From Oscillospiraceae bacterium (GTDB taxonomy: Bacteria; Bacillota; Clostridia; Oscillospirales; Oscillospiraceae): a stretch of 64,000 nucleotides of DNA. The stretch spans positions 1 through 64,000 of the forward strand of contig JAFWDQ010000023.1 in assembly GCA_017516065.1 (NCBI GenBank), written 5' to 3'. Below, one piece after another: positions 9,317-18,304 of this stretch (positions are counted from its first letter, which is position 1; each line of letters opens with the position of its first letter). The notes below the pieces were generated by a model. The model made no database searches. It saw only the letters and a list, made by a program, of their open reading frames with translations, and was not told the DNA's origin. The position numbers and the translations under genes are program-made.

Positions 9317-10150
9317 TCATTCCACGGTGCCGCCGATGATCTCGGTCAGCTCCTGGGTGATGGCGCCCTGTCTGGCGCGGTTGTATTCCAGGTTGAGCTG
9401 GTCGATCATTTCACCGGCGTTTTTATAGGCAGAGTCCATGGCCATACGCCGGGCGGCGAGCTCGCTTGCAAAGCTCTCCTTTACGGCACCGTAGAGCATG
9501 CCGCCCAGATAGTCGGGGATTACGGCATCCGCCACCGCCGCGGCGCTGGGCTCAAAGAGCACGCTCTCGTCCCGGACCTCACTGCTCTTCTGAATGGGCA
9601 GCAGAGTGACCATGGTGGGCTCCTGGGAGAGGATGTTGTGGTTCACCGTGTAGACCACGATGACCTCGTCAATCTCACCTCTGGCGTAGAACTCCGCCAG
9701 CTGACGGCCCATTCTGGCGCATTCCGGCAGGGCGATGCGTTCCACGGACGAGAAGGATGAGGAGAGAATGTCATAGCCCTTGCCGCTGAAATAATCCAGA
9801 CTCTTTTTCCCGATGGGCAGGACCACGCATTTGCGCTTGCCGATGGCGGTCACTGCCAGTTTGAAGATGTTGTTGTTATAGCCGCCGGCAAGGCCGCGGT
9901 CGCCTGCGATGACGACGAAGCAGGAACGCTTGACCTCCCGGACTGTGGTGTAGATGGAGGCGTCGCCTGCCGCCGCCAGCGGCGGAATGGCATCCTGCAT
10001 GGCGTAGAAGTAGCTTCTGCCGTTTTCCATGGCGATGGTGGCGGCCTTCAGCTTGGAGGCCGCGACGATCTCCATGGCCTTGGTCAGATGTCGGGTGGAG
10101 CTGACGCTCTTGATGCGGTTTTTCAGTTTTTTGATGTTGTTGGCGCCCAC
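9317..10150 (-). CDS. atpG: ATP synthase gamma subunit
   Basis: Rotor shaft of F1, 277 residues. The N-terminal helix (KKLKNRIKSVSSTRHLTKAM) and C-terminal helix (AGEMIDQLNLEYNRARQGAI) that form the coiled-coil shaft are intact. It starts at GTG 10150 with AAGGAG ten bases upstream. Confidence 0.96.
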   Translation of the reverse strand: MGANNIKKLKNRIKSVSSTRHLTKAMEIVAASKLKAATIAMENGRSYFYAMQDAIPPLAAAGDASIYTTVREVKRSCFVVIAGDRGLAGGYNNNIFKLAVTAIGKRKCVVLPIGKKSLDYFSGKGYDILSSSFSSVERIALPECARMGRQLAEFYARGEIDEVIVVYTVNHNILSQEPTMVTLLPIQKSSEVRDESVLFEPSAAAVADAVIPDYLGGMLYGAVKESFASELAARRMAMDSAYKNAGEMIDQLNLEYNRARQGAITQELTEIIGGTVE

Positions 10151-10169
10151 GCAGGTTCAGCTCCTTCCG

Positions 10170-11831
10170 TTAAAGATCCGTTTCCGGAGCCTCTTCCTCG
10201 TCAGGCAGGTCTTCCGACGCCATAGCCTCGAGTGCAGCCTCAGCCTTGGCCTCCGCGGCCTCGGCTCTGGCCTCTGCGGCCTCCTCGGCTCTGGCGGCCC
10301 GTCTGGCCTCGCGCTCCGCAGTGACGGTGTTCACGAAGGATTCGGTGAAGTGCTCAATGGCCTCCTTCAGCTCATCCTGCTCCGTGTCGCCGTACAGGCC
10401 GTCGGTCATGCGCTTGAGGAGCATGCTGTGCTCCATGGTCATGTAGAAGTAGAGCTCCCGCTCGTACCGGTTGATGTCCACCACCTCAACGTCCTTGAGG
10501 TAGTTGTTGACCGCGGCGTAGATGATGGCGATCTGGCAGCCGACGGAGACGGGCTTCGAGGTGCCCTGCTTGAGGACCTCCACGATGCGCTGGCCCATGG
10601 CCAGACGGCGCTTCGTATCCGCGTCCAGGTCGGAGCCGAACTGAGCGAAGCTTTGCAGCTCGTTGAACTGGGAGTAGAGCAGCTTCAGGGTGCCGGAGAC
10701 CTTCTTCATGGCCTTGACCTGGGCGTTGCCGCCCACGCGGCTGACGGAGATGCCGGGGTTGATGGCCGGCAGGATGCCTGCGTGGAACAGCTCCGTCTCC
10801 AGGAAGATCTGGCCGTCGGTGATGGAGATGACGTTGGTGGGGATATAGGCGGACACGTCGCCGGCCTGGGTCTCGATGATGGGCAGGGCGGTGATGCTGC
10901 CGCCGCCGTGCTCGGGATTCACCCGGGCGGCGCGCTCCAGCAGACGGGAGTGCAGATAGAAGACGTCGCCGGGGTACGCCTCGCGGCCGGGAGGCCGGCG
11001 GATGAGCAGGGACAGCGCACGGTATGCCACGGCGTGCTTGGACAGATCGTCATAGATGATCAGCACGTCCTGGCCCTGCTTCATGAAGTGCTCCGCCATG
11101 GCGCAGCCGGAATAGGGGGCGATGTACTGCAGCGGCGCCGCCTCGGAGGCGGAGGCCGCCACGATGATAGTATAGTGCAGCGCACCGGCGGCCCGGAGGG
11201 TCTCGGTGAGCTGGGCGATGGTGGAATTTTTCTGGCCGATGGCCACGTAGATGCAGATGACGTCCGTGTGCTTCTGGTAGATGATGGTATCCAAAGCGAT
11301 GGAGGTCTTGCCGGTCTGGCGGTCGCCGATGATCAGCTCACGCTGGCCCCGGCCGATGGGGATCATGGAGTCGATGGCCTTGATGCCGGTCTGCAGAGGC
11401 ACGGACACGCTCTTGCGGGCGATGATGCCGGGGGCCTCGGACTCGATGGGCCGGTACTCCTTGCACTTGATGGCGCCCTTGCCGTCGATGGGCTCGCCCA
11501 GGGCGTTGACCACGCGGCCCAGCAGCTCGTCGCCCACGGGGACGCTGACCACGCGGCCGGTGCGGTGGACCTGAGAGCCTTCATGGACCGCGTTGGCGCT
11601 GGTGAGCATGACGATGGAGACGACGTTCTCCTCCAGGTTCAGGGCGATGCCGTAATCGCCGGTGTCGAACTCCAGCAGCTCGTTGGACATGCAGTTGTCC
11701 AGACCGTTGGCCTTGGCGATGCCGTCGCCGACCAGGAAGACGGTGCCGATCTCCTTCTGCTCGGTCTTGACTTCGTAGTTCTTGATCTGTCTTTTGATGA
11801 TCTTGCTTATCTCTTCAGGGCGAAGATTCAT
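10170..11831 (-). CDS. atpA: ATP synthase alpha subunit with extended tail
   Basis: Non-catalytic nucleotide-binding F1 subunit. The Walker A loop is GDRQTGKT near residue 169. I start it at ATG 11831 ([12 protein letters not shown]), which has AAGGAGCG upstream. The protein is 553 residues, some 45-50 more than usual, because of a C-terminal Ala/Glu/Arg-rich extension ending in an acidic stretch. The extension is predicted to be helical; no role is known to me. Confidence 0.95.
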   Translation of the reverse strand: MNLRPEEISKIIKRQIKNYEVKTEQKEIGTVFLVGDGIAKANGLDNCMSNELLEFDTGDYGIALNLEENVVSIVMLTSANAVHEGSQVHRTGRVVSVPVGDELLGRVVNALGEPIDGKGAIKCKEYRPIESEAPGIIARKSVSVPLQTGIKAIDSMIPIGRGQRELIIGDRQTGKTSIALDTIIYQKHTDVICIYVAIGQKNSTIAQLTETLRAAGALHYTIIVAASASEAAPLQYIAPYSGCAMAEHFMKQGQDVLIIYDDLSKHAVAYRALSLLIRRPPGREAYPGDVFYLHSRLLERAARVNPEHGGGSITALPIIETQAGDVSAYIPTNVISITDGQIFLETELFHAGILPAINPGISVSRVGGNAQVKAMKKVSGTLKLLYSQFNELQSFAQFGSDLDADTKRRLAMGQRIVEVLKQGTSKPVSVGCQIAIIYAAVNNYLKDVEVVDINRYERELYFYMTMEHSMLLKRMTDGLYGDTEQDELKEAIEHFTESFVNTVTAEREARRAARAEEAAEARAEAAEAKAEAALEAMASEDLPDEEEAPETDL

Positions 11832-11853
11832 ACTTGTTCTTACGCTCCTTCCG

Positions 11854-12393
11854 TCAAAGGGTGATCTTATCGAGCTTGTCACGGAAGTGATCCAGACGTG
11901 CGCGGATGGTGTCCTCCATCAGCATACTGTCCACGGTCACTTTCATACCGCCGATAAGGGAGGGGTCGATTTCGTAGGTGATCTCCACGTTTTTTCCGGT
12001 GCGCCGGTTGAGGGTATCCTGCAGCCGCTGCCGCTGTTCCTCCGTAAGCGGAACGGCGCTGATCACGGAGGCCCGGATGATATGATTTGCCTCGCAATAG
12101 AGCTTTTCATAGACGTCGCAGCAGTCGAGGATGGTGCTGGAGTGGCCGCGTTCTGTCAGCAGCTTGAGGAAGGAGCAGAGGTAGGGATGGACATTTCCGG
12201 AGAATGCCTGATCGATCAGAGCCACCCGGTCCGACTTGAGGATGCTGACAGTGGACAGCAGCTTGATATAGCCGGGATCCTCCTCCAGCAGCGCACGCAC
12301 GGAGCGGACGTCCTCCAGGATCTGTTCGTCGATTCCTTCTTCTTCAGCCAGGGCAAACAGGGCCCCGCCGTATTCCTTTGCCGCCTCAGTCAT
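11854..12393 (-). CDS. atpH: ATP synthase delta subunit
   Basis: Peripheral-stalk F1 subunit (OSCP), 179 residues from ATG 12393. This start has AGGTG six bases upstream and overlaps the atpF stop by 8 bp; a GTG three codons earlier is the alternative. The C-terminal signature [20 protein letters not shown] is clear. Confidence 0.95.
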   Translation of the reverse strand: MTEAAKEYGGALFALAEEEGIDEQILEDVRSVRALLEEDPGYIKLLSTVSILKSDRVALIDQAFSGNVHPYLCSFLKLLTERGHSSTILDCCDVYEKLYCEANHIIRASVISAVPLTEEQRQRLQDTLNRRTGKNVEITYEIDPSLIGGMKVTVDSMLMEDTIRARLDHFRDKLDKITL

Positions 12394-12895
12394 TGCCGTC
12401 ACCTATATCTTTGATGAACTGGTCGATCAGAGCGGACTGGTCGTCAGAGTTGATCTCACGGCCCAGCATCTTTTCGGCAATGTTCAGAGAGAGGTCAGAG
12501 ATAAGAGTCTTGACCTCGTTGGTGGCCTTCTGCTTCTCCAGGGCGATGTCAGCCTCCGCCTTCTGACGCATGGCGGCGACCTCCTCGTTGGCGTCGGAGA
12601 TCAGGGTGTTGCTGATACGGGTGGCACTGGCCTGCGCGGATTTGATGATATCCTTTGCCTCTTCCTGGGCATAGGACAGCTTCTCATGGTAAGTGGCCTT
12701 GTCAGCCTCGGCGGCGGCCCGGGCGGCCTCCGCCTTGCTGTAGATGGAGTTGACCTGTGCCTCGCGCTTGGCCAGCAGCTTCTTCACAGGCTTGTAGAGA
12801 AACTTTTTCAGCAGCAGGAAGATGATCAGCAGGTCGATCAGGGAGATGATGACTTGCCACAGGTTAAGCGATATGACCTCTAATGTCTGTATCAT
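12386..12895 (-). CDS. atpF: ATP synthase b subunit
   Basis: Peripheral stalk, 169 residues. One N-terminal membrane helix (about residues 10-30, VIISLIDLLIIFLLLKKFLY) is followed by a long Ala/Glu/Lys coiled coil. It overlaps atpH by 8 bp, consistent with translational coupling. Confidence 0.95.
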   Translation of the reverse strand: MIQTLEVISLNLWQVIISLIDLLIIFLLLKKFLYKPVKKLLAKREAQVNSIYSKAEAARAAAEADKATYHEKLSYAQEEAKDIIKSAQASATRISNTLISDANEEVAAMRQKAEADIALEKQKATNEVKTLISDLSLNIAEKMLGREINSDDQSALIDQFIKDIGDGND

Positions 12896-12934
12896 GAGCG
12901 GTCTCCCTTCCGATTGGATTCTGCCTGGGCGTGA

Positions 12935-13297
<363 letters not shown>

Positions 13298-13324
13298 TTA
13301 TATGGATCCTGAAAAACAGGTTTC

Positions 13325-14251
13325 TCAGGCGGCGTGAGCCTGGGCCTCACGGGCGGCAATCCGCGCCTCCCGCCGGGCCAGCTTTTTGGCCTTTTTCTCT
13401 TCGTACTCCGCCTCCGGGAAGCTGCCGGAGACATTCATCATGGTCAGCAGCGAGAAGATGTACGCCTGGACAAGGCCGCTGAACAGATCGAAGTAGAGGG
13501 ACATGAACGCCGGGATGCCGATGCGCAGGAAGGGGATGTAGCCCAGCCAGCCGGGCAGCCCGTGCAGGATCATGTGGGACAGGCCGGACAGGGCGGTGCC
13601 CACCAGAGTGGTGATGACCGCGCCGGAGAGGATGTTGCCGTAGTGACGGAAGGTGATGGCAACGGGAACGGCGATGTCGCCGATGATGTTGAGGGGGGTG
13701 AAGGGGACCATGGGCTCCGAGATCTTCTTGCAGAAGACGAGGCCGCCGGCCCGGAATTTCTGATAGATCATCAGGGCAAAGGTCAGGATTGACCAGCCGG
13801 CGATGATGTTGATGTCCGCCGTGGGGGAACGCAGGCCCAGCAGACAGGACAGGCTGGAGAAGACGGACAGGAACAGCAGGCCCATGATATAGGGCGTGTA
13901 GTTGTTGAAGCGGCTGCCCATGTTGCCGCAGACCAGATCGTCGATCTTTTCCACGATCAGTTCCGCGATGTGCTGCCGGACGGTGGGCCTGCGCACTCTC
14001 ATCTTGCGGGTGAGGAAGAGCGCCATGCCGAAGACAAAGAGGATCGTGGCCCAGGAGACGATCTGGGACTCCGTGATGGGCAGGTCCTGGATGGGCATGT
14101 GCACGGTCCAGTAGATCCGGGCGCCGGTGATGGAAAGCCCCTCCGTCTGCGGCTCCGTCAGAATCTTCAGGATCATGCAGAACAGATAGGGAGCAAATGC
14201 AAGAATCAGGCACAGAATGTCAACGAAATCGAGCTTTTTCTTTTTTGTCAC
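13325..14251 (-). CDS. atpB: ATP synthase a subunit
   Basis: Stator ion-channel subunit of Fo, 308 residues with 5-6 membrane helices. The essential arginine is R202 in FRHYGNILSG. The C-terminus carries a basic Lys/Arg/Ala tail of about 25 residues. It starts at GTG 14251, which overlaps the atpI stop (GTGA), with AGGAGG seven bases upstream. Confidence 0.94.
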   Translation of the reverse strand: MTKKKKLDFVDILCLILAFAPYLFCMILKILTEPQTEGLSITGARIYWTVHMPIQDLPITESQIVSWATILFVFGMALFLTRKMRVRRPTVRQHIAELIVEKIDDLVCGNMGSRFNNYTPYIMGLLFLSVFSSLSCLLGLRSPTADINIIAGWSILTFALMIYQKFRAGGLVFCKKISEPMVPFTPLNIIGDIAVPVAITFRHYGNILSGAVITTLVGTALSGLSHMILHGLPGWLGYIPFLRIGIPAFMSLYFDLFSGLVQAYIFSLLTMMNVSGSFPEAEYEEKKAKKLARREARIAAREAQAHAA

Positions 14252-14733
14252 TCTTGATCCTCCTCCTCTTCTTCGTCTTCATACTCGCCGTAGTCCTCAT
14301 CGTAATCCTCGTACCCGTCCCCGTCCGCCGGGTTTCTGACTGCCATCTCCTCCGGATGCCGGCGGCGATGGATGGCGGAGCGGATCGGTACGGTGATGCG
14401 GTTGAAGAACAGCGGGATCAGCAGGGCGATGATGTTGAACCAAGGCAGTACTGCGCCCAGGACCACCACGACGATGATCATCAGGTAGCGCAGGGAGTGG
14501 GAGCCTTTCATTCTCCGCCGGGCGTCCTCTTCCTCCATTCCCACGGCCTTCTGGACCGTCAGGCCCATAAGGAAGAAGGACAGGGTGCACACGGCGGTGG
14601 ACAGGATGTTGCCCAGCAGGACCGTGTAATCCCAGAAGCCCAGGACCAGGAACACCAGCTCCATGATGACGCTGAGGATCACCGCACCCAGCAGGATAAA
14701 GCCGGTCTCCTTCTTGACGACGTCACTTACCAC
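14248..14733 (-). CDS. atpI: AtpI-like membrane protein of the ATP synthase operon
   Basis: About 161 residues with four predicted membrane helices and a very acidic C-terminal tail rich in Asp, Glu and Tyr. Position and topology fit AtpI, which helps assemble the c ring. I prefer the GTG start at 14733, which has AAAGAGGAAGGGG upstream. An ATG at 14799 has no ribosome binding site and lies within an inverted repeat. Sequence similarity to AtpI was not obvious by eye, so the name rests mostly on context. Confidence 0.7.
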   Translation of the reverse strand: MVSDVVKKETGFILLGAVILSVIMELVFLVLGFWDYTVLLGNILSTAVCTLSFFLMGLTVQKAVGMEEEDARRRMKGSHSLRYLMIIVVVVLGAVLPWFNIIALLIPLFFNRITVPIRSAIHRRRHPEEMAVRNPADGDGYEDYDEDYGEYEDEEEEEDQE

Positions 14734-14847
14734 AGGCGCTGCCCCTTCCTCTTTAATGTGCGGGAAACACTGTAAAACAAAACATGTCTTAATAGACATA
14801 TCCTATTTATATATGTATCGCAATAGAGTTTTGCAGTGACGATTTAT

Positions 14848-14877
14848 ATTATATCATTTTTTCCGGACCTTTGACAA
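14848..14877 (-). promoter_or_regulatory. Promoter of the atp operon
   Basis: On the minus strand, -35 TTGTCA (14872-14877) and -10 TATAAT (14848-14853) are 18 bp apart. The untranslated leader of about 110 nt contains a 16-bp inverted repeat (14784-14799, arms ATGTCT/AGACAT). Bases 14880-15159 between this promoter and the next gene hold nothing else I can name. Confidence 0.8.
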
Positions 14878-15159
14878 GGGCTTTCAGGGGGAGGGGGCCC
14901 CGGAAAAGTAAACGAAAAACTCAGAGGAAATGCCGCAGAAAAGCGCATTATGAATAAAAAGTGAACATTGCTCAGGAAATTTCCCCTAAAAAGGCGAAAA
15001 AAGGGGAAAAGCGGCACGGAGGGGGCGGAGCGCCTCCCGGCAGCGGAAACGCTGCTACCTATTTATATAATAAAGGGGGCAGTCCGGGGCGAAAAGAAAG
15101 ATCCTTCCATGGAATAAAACCGCCTCGGCCGGGACATACTGACAGCGAGGTGATGAAAC

Positions 15160-15333
15160 ATGAGTCCCAAGGAACTGCTGTATCTGGAGGATGCACTGGG
15201 TCACACGAAGTTTCTCTTTTCCCAGTGTCAGGAGGCCTGCAATACCCTGCAGGACGGGGCGCTGAAGAAGCGGGCCAGCCAAATGCAGGACAAGCATCGG
15301 CAGCTGTATGATTCCTTCTATCAGACCATGTGA
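15160..15333 (+). CDS. Small helical protein paired with CotF-like protein
   Basis: A 57-residue frame, MSPKELLYLEDALGHTKFLF onward, with a GAGGTGATG site upstream. It is predicted to be all helical and amphipathic, with two Cys. It ends 12 bp before the CotF-like gene and the two share an arrangement of short helical proteins, so it is probably a second spore-coat or ferritin-like partner. Its size and operon position, rather than similarity, support it. Confidence 0.7.
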   Translation: MSPKELLYLEDALGHTKFLFSQCQEACNTLQDGALKKRASQMQDKHRQLYDSFYQTM

Positions 15334-15345
15334 GGAGGCGGAACA

Positions 15346-15594
15346 ATGGACGACAAGTGCATCATGGAGAATCTGCTCCTGACCACCAAGGGCGCGTGCG
15401 ACCTGTACCTCCACGGGGCTGTGGAGTCCTCCGACGAGAGTATCCGGCAGGCGTTCAATCTGGCGCTGAACGACACGCTGTCCATGCAGGACACCATCTA
15501 CAAGGACATGGCCGCCCGGGGCTGGTACCCCCCCGAGCAGGCCAGCCAGCAGAAGATCCAGAGCGTCCGGCAGAGGTTTACGCCGCTGTCCTGA
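15346..15594 (+). CDS. Spore coat CotF-family protein
   Basis: 82 residues with the Coat F core: ENLLLTTKGACDLYLHGAVE at 8-27, then the second helix LNDTLSMQDTIYKDMAARGW and YPPEQASQQKI. CotF-family proteins are found in or near the spore coat of Bacillus and in many Clostridia. A GAGGAGG site precedes the ATG. Confidence 0.88.
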   Translation: MDDKCIMENLLLTTKGACDLYLHGAVESSDESIRQAFNLALNDTLSMQDTIYKDMAARGWYPPEQASQQKIQSVRQRFTPLS

Positions 15595-15611
15595 GCGGAG
15601 GATCATCCTTT

Positions 15612-15646
15612 GAGAGGCGCTGCCGCCGGGCAGCGCCCTCTTTTTT
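15612..15646 (+). terminator. Terminator of the CotF pair
   Basis: A GC-rich hairpin (arms GGCGCTGCC and GGCAGCGCC) is followed by CTCTTTTTT. Confidence 0.85.
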
Positions 15647-15856
15647 ATATCGCCCGGCGGTGCTTGTTCATCTATATGACTGTGCCGCAGGCTTGTTATG
15701 TGCGCCTGCGGGCGGGAGAAACCCGCCGGGGGGCCGTGTCCCTTTACGAAAAAGATTTATTCCACCTGCGGGCGGGGATGCACATCCTCTTGCTGTCTCA
15801 CAGTAGACACGTTCTTTCTATCGGGGAATTGGCAAGTCGTCGTTTGTCTGGTAAAG

Positions 15857-16400
15857 GGGAGTGTTTCGCCCCCGGGCGACCCTACTTTTCTGCTCGCACA
15901 GAAAAGTAGGGGGAAAAAATGCGCCAGAAAACCCATGGTTTTCTGGACTTTCCTTTTCCGTTCTGACGAACGTACCGCAAAGACAGCTCGGCGTAGCAGA
16001 CTTGCATTGTCTGTGCATCCAGCTTCGCTGCCGCTACGTCGGCGCAAATTCCATATCATTTGCTTGCGCGTAAACGCAAAAGCAAACTCATTCCATTGCG
16101 CCTCCTCTCCAAACCGGACCCGCTGAAGCTGGGCTCCGGTTTGGTATTATTACTTGCTCCTCTGCAACTGCGCCTCGACGGGTGCGGCCCTGCGGCTAAT
16201 TCCCGTCACCCGCCGCAGCAGCGCGGAAGCGCGGTTGGGTTGCAGAGTCGATTCAGGCCTTTGCCGGCCGGGGTCGTTCTGTGGCTGAGATTACCCTGTC
16301 TTAATGGAGGGGATTCCACAAGGGGAACCCCATGTCAAGGGGTTCCCCTTTGGTGCGTTCTTTGGTGACTTTCTGTCGCACACAGAAAGTCACCCGCCGG
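15857..16400 (+). repeat. Composite dispersed hairpin-repeat block, copy 2
   Basis: This stretch aligns along its whole length, in the same orientation, with 31574-32114. Ordered parts: a hairpin at 15880-15911; a conserved segment GCGCCAGAAAACCCATGG; a segment CGGCGCAAATTCCATATC; a hairpin at 16109-16144; a segment with CGCAGCAGCGCG; GTCTTAATGGAGGGGATTCC; a hairpin at 16320-16350 (AAGGGGAACCCC/GGGGTTCCCCTT); and a hairpin at 16364-16394. No open frame is conserved between copies, so it is non-coding. The rest of the gene-free region 15647-16530 shows nothing further. Confidence 0.88.
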
Positions 16401-16487
16401 AGGCACGTCCTCCAAATATTTTTGTTTTTTCCGCCTGCGGGCGGGGACTCGCCGGAAGGCGCCTCCCTGACACGCCAAAACGCCCCC

Positions 16488-16519
16488 TGTCATAGACTGG
16501 AGTGTACTTTTCTATGACA
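16488..16519 (+). promoter_or_regulatory. Inverted repeat covering the ZIP gene ribosome binding site
   Basis: Arms TGTCATAG (16488-16495) and CTATGACA (16512-16519) lie directly before the AAGGAG site of the ZIP transporter. As DNA it could be an operator; as RNA it could mask part of the site. Either is inference. Confidence 0.45.
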
Positions 16520-16530
16520 AGGAGCGTTTT

Positions 16531-17322
16531 ATGTTTGTCTGGTTTATCGGCCTGCCCCACACGGTGCAGGCCCTGCTGGCCACCCTGTTCACCTGGGCCG
16601 TCACGGCGGCGGGGGCGGGGCTGGTGTTCTGCTTCCGGCACCCCGGGCGGACGGTGATGGACGCCATGCTGGGCTTTGCCGCCGGGGTCATGGTGGCGGC
16701 TTCCTTCTGGTCCCTGCTGGACCCCTGTCTGGAGCTGGCGGAGGCGCTGGGGGCCTGTCCCTGGCTGACGGCCCTGGCGGGCATCGCCTGCGGCGGACTG
16801 CTCCTTACCGCCGGAGATAAGCTCTTTGCCCGGGGGGAGGATCGGCTTCCAAACGACGGGCGGCGGCGGTGCCGGCTGCTGTTTTTCTCCATCACCCTGC
16901 ACAACATCCCGGAGGGACTGGCGGTAGGGGTGGCCTTCGGGTCCCTGGCCTACGGCCTGGAGGGGGCCACCTTCGCCGCGGCCTGTCTCCTGGCCCTGGG
17001 GATCGGTCTGCAGAATTTTCCGGAGGGTACCGCCGTCAGCGTGCCTTTGCGGAGGGAGGGCATGTCCTGCAGGAGGGCGTTTCTCTTTGGACAGGCCAGC
17101 GCTCTGGTGGAGCCCGTGGCGGGCACGGCGGGGGCGCTGCTGGCCCTGCGGGTGCGGCCCCTGCTGCCGGGGCTGCTGGCCTTTGCCGCCGGGGCCATGC
17201 TCTATGTGGTGGTCCAGGAGCTGATCCCGGAGAGCCAGCAGGCGGGGCGCCGGGAGGGCGTGGCCCTGTTCACCCTGGTGGGCTTCGCCGTGATGATGGT
17301 CCTGGACGTGGTACTGGGGTAA
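16531..17322 (+). CDS. ZIP-family divalent metal transporter
   Basis: 263 residues, about eight membrane helices. The two metal-binding helix motifs are HNIPEGLAVG and LQNFPEGTAV, as in the GufA/ZupT branch that imports zinc and other divalent metals. A His/Arg-containing loop (residues 105-118) precedes them. An AAGGAG site lies six bases from the ATG. Monocistronic. Confidence 0.92.
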   Translation: MFVWFIGLPHTVQALLATLFTWAVTAAGAGLVFCFRHPGRTVMDAMLGFAAGVMVAASFWSLLDPCLELAEALGACPWLTALAGIACGGLLLTAGDKLFARGEDRLPNDGRRRCRLLFFSITLHNIPEGLAVGVAFGSLAYGLEGATFAAACLLALGIGLQNFPEGTAVSVPLRREGMSCRRAFLFGQASALVEPVAGTAGALLALRVRPLLPGLLAFAAGAMLYVVVQELIPESQQAGRREGVALFTLVGFAVMMVLDVVLG

Positions 17323-17409
17323 GGGGGCGGTATCTGCTTCACTGCCGTGAACAGACGATCGTTTTTCCCGCGCCCCGGCGCCTCCGGGGACGCTCTTGTT
17401 GTGCGAATC

Positions 17410-17440
17410 AAAAGGCCGCACCCATAAGGTGCGGCCTTTT
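17410..17440. terminator. Bidirectional terminator after ZIP gene
   Basis: A 13-bp perfect stem AAAAGGCCGCACC/GGTGCGGCCTTTT with loop CATAA serves converging genes. Confidence 0.9.
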
Positions 17441-17460
17441 GACGATGACGATGCGGTTAT

Positions 17461-17742
17461 TCAGTCCGCCGCGCAGGCGGCGTCCAGGGCCTGCTTCACG
17501 CTGGCCCTGATCATCGCGTAATCGTCCGCGGGACTGGCCTCATAGATCTTCTCCTCCCCCACGTAGAGGGTGGGGACATAGTAGTAGAAGTACGGTCCTG
17601 CGGGTCTGGGGTCGTTTTCCTCGATCCAGTCGATTTCCACGGCGGCGTACGCCTCATTTTCCGCCGCCAGCTCGGCGAGGGCCCGCTTCGCGTCCTCACA
17701 GTAGGGACAGCCGTCCATATAAAAGAACGTCAGTTTGCCCAT
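17461..17742 (-). CDS. Glutaredoxin/thioredoxin-like protein
   Basis: 93 residues with the redox motif CPYC at the end of the first strand (FFYMDGCPYCEDAKRAL) and the cis-Pro region YVPTLYVG, a minimal thioredoxin fold. It is the last gene of a three-gene minus-strand set, 21 bp after the flavin reductase-like gene. Its partner proteins are unknown. Confidence 0.85.
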   Translation of the reverse strand: MGKLTFFYMDGCPYCEDAKRALAELAAENEAYAAVEIDWIEENDPRPAGPYFYYYVPTLYVGEEKIYEASPADDYAMIRASVKQALDAACAAD

Positions 17743-17763
17743 GACTGAAAGCTCCCTTCTCCG

Positions 17764-18249
17764 TCAGACGGCGGTTTCGCCGATCACGTCCACCACTTCG
17801 CCGATATACATACGATGGGCCGGCGCACCGGCGTAGATCTCTTTCAGGACCTCCGGCGGGATGCGGTCCGCGTCCAGGTCCTGCCAGTAGATCTTGCGGC
17901 ACAGCAGGGTGACCTCCGCCTGATCGAAGGTGACGGCCTGCTCCAGGGCCTTCGGGGTAAAGGACGTGTGGGCCAGCTTGTCGCCGTCCCGGCCGGAGAT
18001 GCTCCCCATGGTCACCAGATCACCGCGGTATTTCTCCGGATAGAAGCTGATGGTGAAGAAGTCGCTTTTCTCCATGAACTGATAGGTGTAGCGGTCCGGG
18101 CGGACGTAGACCGTGGCCACGGGCTTCATCCACAGGGTCCCCAGACCGCCCCAGCCGATGGTCATGGCGTTGAAGGAATCGACGGTGCCGGCGCACAGCA
18201 GCGCCCATTTGCCGTCAAACTGCGAAAAGATCTCTGTGTTGAACTGCAT
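17764..18249 (-). CDS. Flavin reductase-like FMN-binding protein
   Basis: 161 residues with the flavin reductase/flavoredoxin barrel: FNAMTIGWGGLGTLWMKPVA, VYVRPDRYTYQFME and FFTISFYPE are typical strands that bind FMN. It could reduce a flavin or carry electrons; the substrate is not evident. The neighbouring CPYC protein suggests a thiol or flavin redox role. Confidence 0.85.
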   Translation of the reverse strand: MQFNTEIFSQFDGKWALLCAGTVDSFNAMTIGWGGLGTLWMKPVATVYVRPDRYTYQFMEKSDFFTISFYPEKYRGDLVTMGSISGRDGDKLAHTSFTPKALEQAVTFDQAEVTLLCRKIYWQDLDADRIPPEVLKEIYAGAPAHRMYIGEVVDVIGETAV

Positions 18250-18304
18250 GTGTTTTCCCTCCGTTTTCTGTAACTGTGAGATATCCGCCTGTGCGGGGCG
18301 GAGA

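Noticed and set aside
14733..14799. ATG at 14799 as the atpI start
   Set aside because: It has no ribosome binding site and falls in the leader inverted repeat; the GTG at 14733 has a good site.
15113..15142. Sporulation sigma-E or sigma-K promoter before the CotF pair (ATAAAA and CATACT)
   Set aside because: The spacing is 18 bp rather than 14-16 and the boxes match poorly, so I left it out. A sigma-A-like TATAAT at 15066-15071 has no -35 either.
15658..16368. Short frames within the repeat blocks at 15610-16517 and 31368-32516
   Set aside because: They are not conserved between the two copies of the repeat: stop positions and frames differ. The conserved parts are hairpins, not codons.
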